A stretch of 22,588 bases of DNA, from positions 1 through 22,588 of the forward strand of contig JBIKRJ010000011.1 of NCBI GenBank assembly GCA_044349205.1. The letters are read 5' to 3'. How positions within the stretch are numbered: the first letter of the stretch is position 1; each line of letters opens with the position of its first letter. Both the position numbers and the translations under genes were made by a program. Shown here piece by piece: positions 6,297-14,519 of this stretch. The notes beneath the pieces are model-generated. The model had not been told where the DNA came from. It saw only the letters and a list, made by a program, of their open reading frames with translations, and did no database searches. The stretch is from UBA9547 sp044349205. Its GTDB lineage: Bacteria; Bacteroidota; Bacteroidia; Cytophagales; UBA9547.

Positions 6297-9245
6297 TTAG
6301 TACGTGAACGTCAAACCGAAATTGACACTATAACCCCTAGTATAGCCAAAAGGCACAATGTCGCTGCTGTCGTACTTTCCATTGTCGTTCCTGTCTTGGT
6401 AAAAAACCAATTTTTGAGCTAGCAAGTCGCCAATGGTCATTTTGGCTTGCAGATATTTGCCTATTCCTTTCGATACTGAAAAATCGAGCACTGTTCTCGG
6501 ATTTTCCCATATCAACAAAAACTTCTCTACGTCCACAAAAGCTATCCTACGACCAATGCGGTTTACTGCAAACGTAAGGTCTAGTTTTGAATCTGGGTTT
6601 GAATAGGTAACTCCGGCATTGAACACATAGGGCGATTGACCTTGCAATGGGCGTTCTTTGACAACAGAGTTGTCTTCCGATTTCGACAAATCGACTTTTG
6701 AACGAATAAGCGTGACATTGCTGAAAAAGGTAAAATTGGAAAAACGCTTTGTTCTGAGCAGGCTATCCAGAATAGAAAGAGAGGTTCTGGCTTCTAATTC
6801 CACACCATAAGTTTCCGCCGATTTTGCATTTTGGTAGCTAAACCTTCTGATGCCTGTACCACCCACATTGGTATTTTCGATGGGGTTCTCAAATTTCTTG
6901 TAAAAAGGATTGATGGAAAAAAACTGACCTGGAGCAGGAAAAATCTCATATTTCAAATCAAAATTGTCGATTTTGGCTCTGACCAACCTGTCGTTACCTA
7001 CAATTTCGGCATTTAGGTTGGGGTCGTAGAATACAAAAGGCATAAACTCCCGAAATTCAGGACGGGAAACAGTACGTGAATACCCAAAACGCACATTGGC
7101 CATTTCGGCAATGGAGTAAATTAGATTGGCCGAGGGCAAATAATCAGTTACTGTTACGGTAGTATCAATTTTTCCTCTATCGTTCCTAGACACTATACGC
7201 TGACTATACTTTTCGGCACGCCCACCCCATATTACTCTAAATTTGGAGGTTATTGAATTTTCGAACATAAAGAAAGGCGCTAACAAGGTTGCATTGGCCT
7301 GATACTTGTCCCTAGGCAAAGTGGTTTCACGCAAAAAGAGTCCTGAACCGTCAGGTCTGAAGTTACTTTCAGCAAACAACTCGCCTGATGATTTTTGGAA
7401 CAAAGATCTATTGTTGATTGAAGGCATTGACATGTTTTCATCGAAGGAATATAAAAATGTGCGTGCGCTAAACCAGCGGTCTCGCCATTGGTGTAAAGCA
7501 CCAAATTTCAGTTCCGACTTGTGCAAAAACTTGAAAGGAACGGTAACATCGTAAGCCGCGCTATAGTTTTTTTCATAAAGTTTTGAAAAAAACTTTCCTG
7601 CAATATTAGGATCGTAGGTTCCATTCTTATTTTGAATGTTAGCAACTGATTTGGTTGTATCCCATTTTGCAGCGACGACAATCTCTTCACCAGTGATAGG
7701 ATCTACACCTATTCCCTCGGGTGTAAAAGTAATGTTTCGGTTGTATTGCAACCTAGAAAGGTTGGGGACAGAACGGGTAATGTCGGTATAGCCGAGGTTG
7801 TATTTGAATTTAATGTTTCGCTTTTCGCCCCCTATTACGTGCTCGTTGTTCAGCTGAGCAGAATACATTCGGCTAGATTGGTACCAAAAAGAGTAATCCC
7901 TTGACTCTTGTATATTGGTTGCATCGTCTCTCACATCTTTTCCCTCGCGCAATACTGTCTGGTCTTCTGCATTCAAGGTTAATAATTGTTTTAGGCTAAG
8001 TTTTGAATGAAGGCCTATTCTGTAGGAAAGGTTGAACATGGCACCGCTCAACACACTTCTTTTATAATTATTTCCAACAAATTTCTGATAATCGGCAAAT
8101 GGTGCATTGGGATTGTCGCGATTCAAGGAAGCCCTGGTTTGGCTGAAAGGAGTATTGCGCAATTGGTTACTGTAGGTTCCTGCCAACAATAGCCCAAAAG
8201 GGTTGCCCGCCACATTTATTCTTCTGGCTATACCTGCTTGAGCCGAAAAATTGTAGTTGGCCGCATTGACTGGCACAGCGGTATAGTTGTTGTTGAAACC
8301 CATAGTTTCTTTGGCCATGATTTGAGTTTGCGTAAGCTCGTAGGCTTTTGTGTTCAACAATTCTTTGTCGGTTACATAAGGTATGGCACGGGCTCCGTTG
8401 TCGTAACCAAGCCAATCGGTGCTGCTACGCACAGGAGTTTTGACAAAAAACTGATTGGAGGTAAGTGAGTGATACCCTACCGAAGCCGTGGCATACACTT
8501 GATTTTCATTCGGTATATCTTTGGTGTTTATTTGCACAAAACCGCCAGCAAAATCGCCTGGCAAATCGGGAGTGGCCGTTTTCACAATTTTCATGTTGTC
8601 CAACATGTTGGCTGGAATGAAATCGAGTGAAAAAGCTTTCCTATCTGATTCGGAACTTGGAAGTGGTGCGCCATTTATAAATGCCAAATTGTACCTATCG
8701 GGCAAACCGCGAATAATAGCATATTTATCGTCGACCAAGCTGGCGCCACTTATTCTTTTCACCACATCGGCAGTACTGCGGTCGGGTGTTTTCTTAATCA
8801 AATCGGCAGAAACCCCACTAGATACCGAAACAGCATTTTTCTGATCCAACAAAAGCGTTTGACTAGTTTCTTTGTTTTTTTCGCCTATGATCACTACCTC
8901 TTCCATCTCATTCACAGCCTGTTCCAGTGTCACATTCAAAGTGACCAGTTCACCCGATTTGACTACGATACCTGGAATTTTTTTGGTCGTAAATCCTAAA
9001 TAGTAGAAAATGAGCGTGTAGGTACCCTCTGGCAATTGAATGAAATAGTTGCCGTCCAAATCGGAAATAGCCCCTTGGCTCGAGCCTTCAATTCCTATCG
9101 ACACTCCAATAAGTTCTTCCGAGGTTTCAGCATCTTCAATTTTTCCAGCGATTTTTCCTTTTACTTGCCCAAAGAGAACTGAGGCAGAGAATGTGAGAAG
9201 GATAGTTAGATAAAGTGCAAATTTACGTAATGTGGAGTTTTGCAT
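6297..9245 (-). CDS. TonB-dependent outer-membrane receptor with CarboxypepD_reg-like domain
   Basis: The 982-residue protein starts with a signal peptide (about 1-26, ending ASVLFGQ). A carboxypeptidase-regulatory-like beta-sandwich follows at about 28-108, containing GVSIGIEGSSQGAISDLDGN and GTYTLIFYYLGF. A TonB-box-like stretch, EEVVIIGEK (115-123), precedes the plug (about 145-245, with ADVVKRISGASLV and the segment IIRGLPDRYNLAFING). The rest is the 22-strand barrel, ending in the aromatic residue expected for Bam insertion (NFGLTFTY). This is the SusC-like domain order, but no SusD-type lipoprotein lies nearby. The downstream partner is a T9SS surface protein instead. It should import or bind a ligand with TonB-ExbBD energy; the ligand is not readable. 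A TATTTTTG promoter element lies 17-24 bases upstream of the start. Confidence 0.9.
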   Translation of the reverse strand: MQNSTLRKFALYLTILLTFSASVLFGQVKGKIAGKIEDAETSEELIGVSIGIEGSSQGAISDLDGNYFIQLPEGTYTLIFYYLGFTTKKIPGIVVKSGELVTLNVTLEQAVNEMEEVVIIGEKNKETSQTLLLDQKNAVSVSSGVSADLIKKTPDRSTADVVKRISGASLVDDKYAIIRGLPDRYNLAFINGAPLPSSESDRKAFSLDFIPANMLDNMKIVKTATPDLPGDFAGGFVQINTKDIPNENQVYATASVGYHSLTSNQFFVKTPVRSSTDWLGYDNGARAIPYVTDKELLNTKAYELTQTQIMAKETMGFNNNYTAVPVNAANYNFSAQAGIARRINVAGNPFGLLLAGTYSNQLRNTPFSQTRASLNRDNPNAPFADYQKFVGNNYKRSVLSGAMFNLSYRIGLHSKLSLKQLLTLNAEDQTVLREGKDVRDDATNIQESRDYSFWYQSSRMYSAQLNNEHVIGGEKRNIKFKYNLGYTDITRSVPNLSRLQYNRNITFTPEGIGVDPITGEEIVVAAKWDTTKSVANIQNKNGTYDPNIAGKFFSKLYEKNYSAAYDVTVPFKFLHKSELKFGALHQWRDRWFSARTFLYSFDENMSMPSINNRSLFQKSSGELFAESNFRPDGSGLFLRETTLPRDKYQANATLLAPFFMFENSITSKFRVIWGGRAEKYSQRIVSRNDRGKIDTTVTVTDYLPSANLIYSIAEMANVRFGYSRTVSRPEFREFMPFVFYDPNLNAEIVGNDRLVRAKIDNFDLKYEIFPAPGQFFSINPFYKKFENPIENTNVGGTGIRRFSYQNAKSAETYGVELEARTSLSILDSLLRTKRFSNFTFFSNVTLIRSKVDLSKSEDNSVVKERPLQGQSPYVFNAGVTYSNPDSKLDLTFAVNRIGRRIAFVDVEKFLLIWENPRTVLDFSVSKGIGKYLQAKMTIGDLLAQKLVFYQDRNDNGKYDSSDIVPFGYTRGYSVNFGLTFTY

Positions 9246-9261
9246 TATTTCAGTTTGGGCG

Positions 9262-9269
9262 CAAAAATA
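9262..9269 (-). promoter_or_regulatory. Candidate -7 element of the TonB receptor gene
   Basis: On the minus strand this is TATTTTTG, an exact TAnnTTTG match 16 bases before the start codon at 9245. It implies a 5' leader of about 10 bases. No convincing TTTG -33 element lies at the expected distance, so confidence is moderate. Confidence 0.4.
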
Positions 9270-9505
9270 GGCAACTGAAATCCGAAGCGCGACAGCCCTG
9301 TGTTAAGGAAACTTTATGTAATTGCTAAGATTGTTGTTTTAATGTTAATAATTAAAAAGTAAGGGTATTTACTTATAAAAACTATTTTAGAAATTTTGAA
9401 AGCTTTTTTTTAACTTGATACTATGGTTTCACTACGTTACACCACAATAGATACAGCGAAAATGGCAAGTACTATTTGCCATAGTCAGCCAACCGCTGAA
9501 ATTCT

Positions 9506-9517
9506 ACTTTGCAAAGT
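9506..9517. promoter_or_regulatory. Palindrome ACTTTGCAAAGT before the OmpA-family gene
   Basis: This perfect 12-base palindrome lies 47 bases before the ATG at 9565. It overlaps TACTTTG, one base short of a TAnnTTTG -7 element, so it could be an operator overlapping a weak promoter. A chance occurrence is possible. Confidence 0.3.
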
Positions 9518-9564
9518 GAAAACACGAATAGACACTTTCCATACCAAACAAAACAAACAAAGCC

Positions 9565-11574
9565 ATGAAAAAAATAGCCATCGTATTCGCCCTTTTCCTC
9601 TCAATAAACGTCTCTTTCGCCCAAAATGTGCAATGGGCTTTCAGAGTACTCGATTGTTCATCACAAAAAGAATTGAAAGCCTATTCTGCCAAACAAGTGC
9701 TGGGCAAACCCAATGTGCTGCCGGGTAGCGGAGAAAACGCCAATGCTTGGCAACCAAAAGGCAACCGAAAAGAAGATTTTATAAAAGTAGGTTTCATAAT
9801 GCCCATAAAACCCAAGCAAATAGTGGTGGCCGAATCTTTCAATCCAGGATACATAAAAAAAGTATTGGTGTACGATGCCGATGGAAATGAAACCGAACTT
9901 ACTTCTTACCAAGCCAAAACACCAAAAAATCTGAGCCGTCTGCTTTCAATCCCCACCAGAGACATCGATTTTTTTGTGTTGGCAGTAAAAATTGTGTTGA
10001 AACCCGAAAACAACCTACCTGTGGGCATCGATGCCATTGGGATATCGGAATCGGAAAGGCACATTGAAATAAAATTGAACGAGGCCGACCTCGTAAAATC
10101 TAACATGGTGGTGACCAAGCTGGATAAAAACGTAAACAGCGTTTATTCCGAATTTGGTCCTTTGCTTTCGCCCGACGGCAAAACTTTGTATTTCAGCCGA
10201 AGATACGACCCAAACAACCTTGGTGGGACAAAAGACCTGGAAGATATTTGGTATTCGGAATGGAATGAGGAAACTCAAAAATGGGACGAAGCCAAAAATA
10301 TGGGTGTCCCATTGAACAACAAAGAACCAAATTTCATCAACTCCATCTCTCCCGACGGCAATACTATTTTATTGGGCAATTCGTATTTGCCCAACGGCAA
10401 AATGAGTGGCGGCACTTCAATAAGTTACCGCAATGCCTCGGGCTGGTCGTTTCCGAAAAGACTTGAAATAGAAGAAGAGGAAAACTTGAATGAAAAGACA
10501 AGTTTTTTTCTTTCCAACAGCCAAAAAGTTTTAATAATGTCGGTAGAGCGCAGAAAAGAAAACTATGGCAACCGAGACCTGTATGTAAGTTTCATGAAAG
10601 ATGACAGTACCTGGACAAAACCGCTGAATCTTGGACCAAATGTAAATACCCTTGGAACAGAATCTGCACCCTTTCTTGCATCGGACGACCGCACCCTTTA
10701 TTTTACCTCCGACGGTTTTGCAGGGTATGGCGGAAGTGATATTTATGTGACCAAACGGCTCGACGACACCTGGCAAAAATGGTCTGAACCAGAAAATCTA
10801 GGCCCCGTTGTAAACACCTCATTCAATGAATCTTTTTTCACCATTTCGGCCTTTGGAAACAAAATGTATTACACATCAGAAGGAGCCAACGAAGGCGATA
10901 TCGACATTTATACCTTGTCTTTGCCTAGTACCATGCGGCCTTTTCCTGTCGTATTTGTGCGAGGCAAAGTACTGGACAGTAAAACAATGGAGCCCTTGCC
11001 AATGGCTAAAATTTTGTTCGAAAATTTGGAAACAGGTCTTGAAATGGGCATCGCAAGGTCAAGCCCAAACACAGGCGAATTTGCCATTGTAATGCCCTTT
11101 GGCAACAACTACGGATATCTGGCCGAAAAAGAAGGATATGTGTCTGTACATGCTCACATGGACTTGGCAGCACTGAAAGAATATGGCGAAGTACAAACGG
11201 ATTTATACCTGACTCCAATCGAAGTAGGCCAAACCATCGTGCTACACAATGTCTTTTTCGATTTTGGCAAATACAAGCTGCGCAAGGAATCCTTTTTGGA
11301 ACTAAACCGCATCGTAAAACTTCTGACAAGCAATCCCAACATGAAAATTGAAGTTTCGGGACATACCGACAATGTCGGCGAAACTTCTTACAACGATCTG
11401 TTGTCGTTCAACAGAGCTAAGGCAGTAACCCACTATTTACTCAGCAAATCAAAAATTGAAACGGAACGTATCGTGTCGGTACACTACGGCGAGCAAAATC
11501 CAGTGGCCGACAATGCCACAGCCAAAGGCAGGCAGCTAAATAGGAGGGTGGAATTCAAAATTATGTCGAAGTAA
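9565..11574 (+). CDS. OmpA-family envelope protein with discoidin-like, PD40 and CarboxypepD_reg-like domains
   Basis: The 669-residue protein has a signal peptide (MKKIAIVFALFLSINVSFAQ). Residues about 38-160 look like a discoidin/galactose-binding-like sandwich (KQVLGKPNVLPGSGENANAW, then QIVVAESFNPGYIKKVLVYD). PD40/WD40-like beta-propeller repeats span about 185-450, each with an SPDG- or SDDRTLYF-type core (LLSPDGKTLYFSR, SISPDGNTILLG, LASDDRTLYFTSDG). A regulatory-like sandwich follows at about 462-550. The OmpA peptidoglycan-binding domain runs from about 556, with VFFDFGKYKLR, the motif SGHTDNVG and FNRAKAV. The order recalls PorE of the type IX secretion system, except that PorE begins with TPR repeats, so this may be a paralogue. 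It should sit in the periplasm or outer membrane, tied to peptidoglycan. The small secreted protein downstream may be co-transcribed. Confidence 0.85.
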   Translation: MKKIAIVFALFLSINVSFAQNVQWAFRVLDCSSQKELKAYSAKQVLGKPNVLPGSGENANAWQPKGNRKEDFIKVGFIMPIKPKQIVVAESFNPGYIKKVLVYDADGNETELTSYQAKTPKNLSRLLSIPTRDIDFFVLAVKIVLKPENNLPVGIDAIGISESERHIEIKLNEADLVKSNMVVTKLDKNVNSVYSEFGPLLSPDGKTLYFSRRYDPNNLGGTKDLEDIWYSEWNEETQKWDEAKNMGVPLNNKEPNFINSISPDGNTILLGNSYLPNGKMSGGTSISYRNASGWSFPKRLEIEEEENLNEKTSFFLSNSQKVLIMSVERRKENYGNRDLYVSFMKDDSTWTKPLNLGPNVNTLGTESAPFLASDDRTLYFTSDGFAGYGGSDIYVTKRLDDTWQKWSEPENLGPVVNTSFNESFFTISAFGNKMYYTSEGANEGDIDIYTLSLPSTMRPFPVVFVRGKVLDSKTMEPLPMAKILFENLETGLEMGIARSSPNTGEFAIVMPFGNNYGYLAEKEGYVSVHAHMDLAALKEYGEVQTDLYLTPIEVGQTIVLHNVFFDFGKYKLRKESFLELNRIVKLLTSNPNMKIEVSGHTDNVGETSYNDLLSFNRAKAVTHYLLSKSKIETERIVSVHYGEQNPVADNATAKGRQLNRRVEFKIMSK

Positions 11575-11639
11575 GTAGGCATATTACACCAGTCTCTCTT
11601 CCTTAAAACAGTCTGAAATTACTAATCAAAACCAAACAC

Positions 11640-12191
11640 ATGAAATATTTATGCATGTTATTGCTATACTATACACTTCAATGCCACTATGCGCAAGCCC
11701 AAGAAGTGAAAAGAATTGCAGTGAAAGATGCCCTTAGTCTTGACAGTATTTCTACTTTTATCCCCTTTGGGAAATGGGTAATGCTGACAAAGTACAAAAA
11801 GCAGTATGCAGTAGCATTGAAATGTGGGCAACCAATCTGTTTTATGTCTATAAAACCGAACAAACAGAAAAACACCCTGGTACTCTCTATCGACTTAAAT
11901 GTGTATCCAAATTACGAATACCCGCAAAAACAAAAAACGATTTCGCGCGATGATGGACGCACCTATTCCAACCAATTTAGGGTAATAGATGCCGATTTTC
12001 ATGCCGATAGCATCACATTTTGGTGCGAACTATCAAATTCTTTGGCAAGCTGCAAACGTTTTTATTGGATCGATAAAAGTAGAGCAATTCTGTTCGACTA
12101 CATCAGCCAAAAATGCTACACACCCGAATCAAACATGAAAAGATTTCCAAAAATAAACTGGAGCTGTTATCCAACCACAAGTAGAAATTAG
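11640..12191 (+). CDS. Small secreted protein of unknown function
   Basis: I do not recognise this 183-residue protein. It starts with a signal peptide (MKYLCMLLLYYTLQCHYAQAQ) with a likely cleavage site after AQA, so it should be periplasmic or exported. The mature part, about 160 residues, alternates short hydrophobic and polar stretches as in a beta-rich domain. It has several cysteines (CGQPICF, WCELSNSLASC, KCY, SCY) that could form disulfides in the periplasm. No T9SS sorting domain, lipobox or catalytic motif is visible. It lies 65 bases after the OmpA-family gene on the same strand and shares its composition, so it is probably native rather than part of the AT-rich insert downstream. 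The start is well placed: the signal peptide begins at the first ATG of the frame. Confidence 0.65.
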   Translation: MKYLCMLLLYYTLQCHYAQAQEVKRIAVKDALSLDSISTFIPFGKWVMLTKYKKQYAVALKCGQPICFMSIKPNKQKNTLVLSIDLNVYPNYEYPQKQKTISRDDGRTYSNQFRVIDADFHADSITFWCELSNSLASCKRFYWIDKSRAILFDYISQKCYTPESNMKRFPKINWSCYPTTSRN

Positions 12192-12276
12192 TAGCCTGAT
12201 TGAACAAGCTCTTCGACATCTTCTTTTTTTCAATACTTTAAGACCCACACATTTTCAACAATACTACAAGTGAAGT

Positions 12277-12317
12277 GTAGGCTGGTCAAGATGCGCTACG
12301 CTAACATCTTGACTAGC
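12277..12317. repeat. REP-like hairpin with GTAG foot
   Basis: GCTGGTCAAGATG (12281-12293) pairs with CATCTTGACTAGC (12305-12317) over 13 bp with a single G-T wobble; the loop is 11 bases. GTAG (12277-12280) sits immediately at the 5' foot, as in REP palindromes served by RAYT transposases. No T-run follows, so it is a poor intrinsic terminator. No transposase is in the window. An ordinary hairpin 90 bases after the 11640-12191 gene is the alternative. Confidence 0.5.
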
Positions 12318-12421
12318 AACCGAACATGCCAAACAGCTGGTTTTTTTCGAAACGGATCCAAATGACCTCTTTGACTTGATGAGTGCCTATTTTAAATTGG
12401 AATGTGGAAAGCGGAATACCC

Positions 12422-12467
12422 ATTGCGTATTTTGTATATTACAAAACAAATATACAGAATGCGCAAT
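12422..12467. repeat. Long 19-bp hairpin with two wobble pairs
   Basis: Bases 12422-12440 pair with 12449-12467 around an 8-base loop (ACAAAACA). All 19 positions pair, two as T-G wobbles (12428 with 12461, 12432 with 12457). The right arm overlaps the palindrome GCGCAATTGCGC (12461-12472). Pairing kept through wobbles suggests an RNA function in the plus-strand transcript, but a small inverted-repeat element is equally possible. Confidence 0.55.
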
Positions 12468-12642
12468 TGCGCTGAAAAAATAGTCGAAATAATTATTTAA
12501 TAATAAGACACTTGAAATTGAAATTCTTTTAGTGATTTTTTACTTAACTGCGTCTATTTCCGAGTTAGTGGCAATGGTAGGACGACCCGAAAAGAGCAAG
12601 AAACATCAAAGGAAAATGTAATGACAATAGTATTTTTACAGA

Positions 12643-13512
12643 ATGAGAACAGACACCAAAAATTCATATCTTGAAAGTATAAACAAGGCAATTTCATTCA
12701 TAGAAAGTAATTCGACAACTGACATTCAACTCAAAGACATTGCTATACAAGCAAATCTTTCCCAATACCATTTTCATCGAGTTTTCAAATCGCTAACAGG
12801 CGACACTACCAAAGACTTTTTGACACGACTTCGACTTGAAAAAGCGGCTCTAAAACTTAAACATTCACAAAATGACATTGGACAAATAGCGTTTGACTGT
12901 GGTTATCAAAACCACGAAACATTTACAAGAGCATTTAAAGACTATTTTGGACTGACACCATTAGAATATCGAAATTCAATAGCAGAACTTACGACAAACA
13001 AACAAAATGAATACGGAAAAGCAAATATTGACTTAAATGCTCTCAATGTTCAAGGTCCAGTTATCAAGACAATTCCCGATTTGCATCTTGCTTATATTAG
13101 ACACACAGGTTCATATGACAAAGTGGGCAGTTCCTTTCAAAAACTTATGTTTTGGGCTGCAACTCATTTAGTTTTAAAATTAAAGCCAGTAACTATTGGC
13201 ATTGTTCACGACAATCCCGACCTAACAGCAGAACAACACATTCGTTTTGACTCTTGTGTTTTGCTCTCCAAAGAAATAAAACCAAACGGAGAAATTGGCT
13301 ATAAAAAAATTGAAGGCGGTAAGTTTGCAGTGTTCACTTACAAAGGAGCATATGAAGGATTTTATCCTGTTTATGACTATATTTATAATGTTTGCTTGTT
13401 TGACAACAAGTTTGATTTAGCCGACAAGCCAGCACTTGAATGGTATATTAAATCGCCACCGTTTAATAAGCCTGAAAATTTTGTAACTGATTTTTATGTT
13501 CCAATAAAATAG
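12643..13512 (+). CDS. AraC-family regulator with GyrI-like effector domain
   Basis: The 289-residue protein has an N-terminal double helix-turn-helix of the AraC type (about 10-112). Helix pairs are IQLKDIAIQANLSQYHFHRVFKSLTG (with LSQYHFHRVF in recognition helix one) and IGQIAFDCGYQNHETFTRAF, then the conserved GLTPLEYR. Residues about 132-289 form a GyrI-like/SOUL-type effector-binding domain (VIKTIPDLHLAYIRHTGSY, then GGKFAVFTYKGAYEG). The order is that of Rob and SoxS-like regulators, where a small hydrophobic ligand binds the C-terminal domain and activates transcription. It heads an AT-rich set of three plus-strand genes, 62 bases before the SRPBCC gene, so it probably controls them and perhaps itself. 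The ligand is unknown. Base composition is clearly lower in GC than in the genes on either side. Confidence 0.9.
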   Translation: MRTDTKNSYLESINKAISFIESNSTTDIQLKDIAIQANLSQYHFHRVFKSLTGDTTKDFLTRLRLEKAALKLKHSQNDIGQIAFDCGYQNHETFTRAFKDYFGLTPLEYRNSIAELTTNKQNEYGKANIDLNALNVQGPVIKTIPDLHLAYIRHTGSYDKVGSSFQKLMFWAATHLVLKLKPVTIGIVHDNPDLTAEQHIRFDSCVLLSKEIKPNGEIGYKKIEGGKFAVFTYKGAYEGFYPVYDYIYNVCLFDNKFDLADKPALEWYIKSPPFNKPENFVTDFYVPIK

Positions 13513-13574
13513 CAAAAAACGTCAAACAACTTTTGAAAATGAAATAGAAATTTGCAGAATAAATAATCTTTAAA

Positions 13575-14069
13575 ATGAAAAAAATGATGACTTATTTGCT
13601 TATTTCTATTGTTGCAATTATTGCAATCGTATTGATATTTGGGCTGTTTCTGCCCAAAGAAAGAACATTTACAAAAACGGCTGTGCTTAATTCAGACGTA
13701 ACGAAAGTATTCAACATCGTCACTGATTTTAAAAATCAAACCACTTGGAGAAATGATGTAAAAGAAATTATCGTCATTGACGAAAATACTTGGACAGAAG
13801 TCCCCAAAAAAGGAACAGCAATTACTTTTAAAGTAAAGCAGAAAGTAGAAAACGAAATTTTTGAAATTGAAATCATTGAACCAAAGAACTTTAACGGTTA
13901 TTGGGTTGGAACTTTTAAGACAACAAAAGTAAACGGAACTGCTATTGAGTTTAAAGAAGTAATTACAATTTCAAATCCTTTTTTCAGAACATTATCGTTT
14001 CTATTTGTGGACTTGAATAAGACAATGGACTTGTACCTTCAAAACTTAAAACAAAAATTAGGCGAATAA
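13575..14069 (+). CDS. SRPBCC-family protein with N-terminal membrane helix
   Basis: The 164-residue protein begins with a hydrophobic helix (about 5-26, TYLLISIVAIIAIVLIFGLF), then a START/Bet v1-like domain (about 32-162). The domain has the family opening TKTAVLNSDVTKVFNIVTDFKNQTTWR and the segment FNGYWVGTFK. The helix would anchor the domain in the inner membrane, probably facing out, though an uncleaved signal is not excluded. SRPBCC domains bind hydrophobic ligands in a deep cavity; no catalytic residues can be named here. The stop is one base before the start of the alkyltransferase-like gene, so the two are translationally coupled. It resembles polyketide cyclase/dehydrase-type proteins often placed next to AraC/GyrI-like regulators. 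Composition is AT-rich like its neighbours. Confidence 0.75.
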   Translation: MKKMMTYLLISIVAIIAIVLIFGLFLPKERTFTKTAVLNSDVTKVFNIVTDFKNQTTWRNDVKEIIVIDENTWTEVPKKGTAITFKVKQKVENEIFEIEIIEPKNFNGYWVGTFKTTKVNGTAIEFKEVITISNPFFRTLSFLFVDLNKTMDLYLQNLKQKLGE

Positions 14070-14070
14070 A

Positions 14071-14487
14071 ATGGCATCAAAAAAGACTTGGACTGAGAAA
14101 TTGCATTGTGACAAAGAGCCAAAAATCAAACGAATAGATTTTGATTTTGCAGACATTCCGGCAAACAGCAATATGTTTATTGCGACACCGCAAATAATTG
14201 ACAATTACATTAAGCAAATACCAAAAGGTAAAAAAGTATCAGTTCAAACAATGCGGAAAGACCTTGCTATTGAAAACAGAGCAGACTATACTTGCCCAGT
14301 TACAACAGGGATATTTTTACGAATAGTGGCAGAAGCAAATTTTGAAAAATACCAACAAACTAACTCTTTCAAAGGCATCACACCATTTTGGAGAGTGGTA
14401 GAACCGAACTCGACTTTATCTAAAAAACTTACATTTGGACAAGACTTTATTACTAACCAAAGACAAGCTGAAAAGATAAATGACTAA
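14071..14487 (+). CDS. MGMT/alkyltransferase-like protein lacking the catalytic cysteine
   Basis: This 138-residue protein matches my recollection of the MGMT family protein group. Signals are the segment ATPQIIDNYIKQIPKGKKVS near 38-57, then the motif TCPVTTGIFLRIVAEA (74-89) and a late ITPFWRVV (103-110). In true O6-alkylguanine transferases the equivalent of the last motif is PCHRVV, with the acceptor cysteine. Here PFWRVV places Phe and Trp at those positions, as ATL-type proteins place Trp for Cys. If the alignment holds, the protein can bind but not repair alkylated or otherwise modified bases. Cys75 could instead be functional in this group. The end is short, at QAEKIND. It follows the SRPBCC gene by one base and closes the AT-rich operon. 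Function beyond the fold is unknown. Confidence 0.65.
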   Translation: MASKKTWTEKLHCDKEPKIKRIDFDFADIPANSNMFIATPQIIDNYIKQIPKGKKVSVQTMRKDLAIENRADYTCPVTTGIFLRIVAEANFEKYQQTNSFKGITPFWRVVEPNSTLSKKLTFGQDFITNQRQAEKIND

Positions 14488-14519
14488 ATTAGAGGACGAA
14501 AGAACCACTGCCACGAACA

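Larger units (their letters stand above)
9246..9564. other. Divergent intergenic region, receptor and OmpA-family genes
   Basis: No gene is seen in these 319 bases. They hold the receptor promoter element at 9262-9269 and a hairpin at 9462-9482 (ATGGCAA and TTGCCAT around 7 bases). An ACTATGG/CCATAGT pair at 9420-9426 and 9479-9485 flanks that hairpin, and a perfect palindrome lies at 9506-9517. The rest is AT-rich with runs of A and T. Readable codons on the plus strand from 9423 overlap the OmpA gene out of frame and look spurious. Confidence 0.5.
12192..12642. other. Gene-poor junction before the AT-rich operon
   Basis: These 451 bases carry two strong hairpins (12281-12317 and 12422-12467) and no convincing gene. 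A 54-codon open stretch at 12319-12483 lacks a good start and coincides with the second hairpin. The last 80 bases, beginning GTTAGTGGC at 12563, change to A-rich DNA continuous with the AraC gene. They end in TATTTTTA, a near match to the TAnnTTTG promoter element, just before ATG 12643. Confidence 0.5.

Noticed and set aside
4292..9245. Plus-strand open frames inside the receptor and T9SS genes
   Set aside because: They lie opposite strongly coding sequence with clear domains and have no recognisable motifs of their own.
12319..12483. Open frame of 54 codons reading ...VFFETDPNDLFDLMSAYFK... and ending TAG
   Set aside because: No start codon near its beginning, length within chance for AT-rich DNA, and its second half is the 19-bp hairpin.
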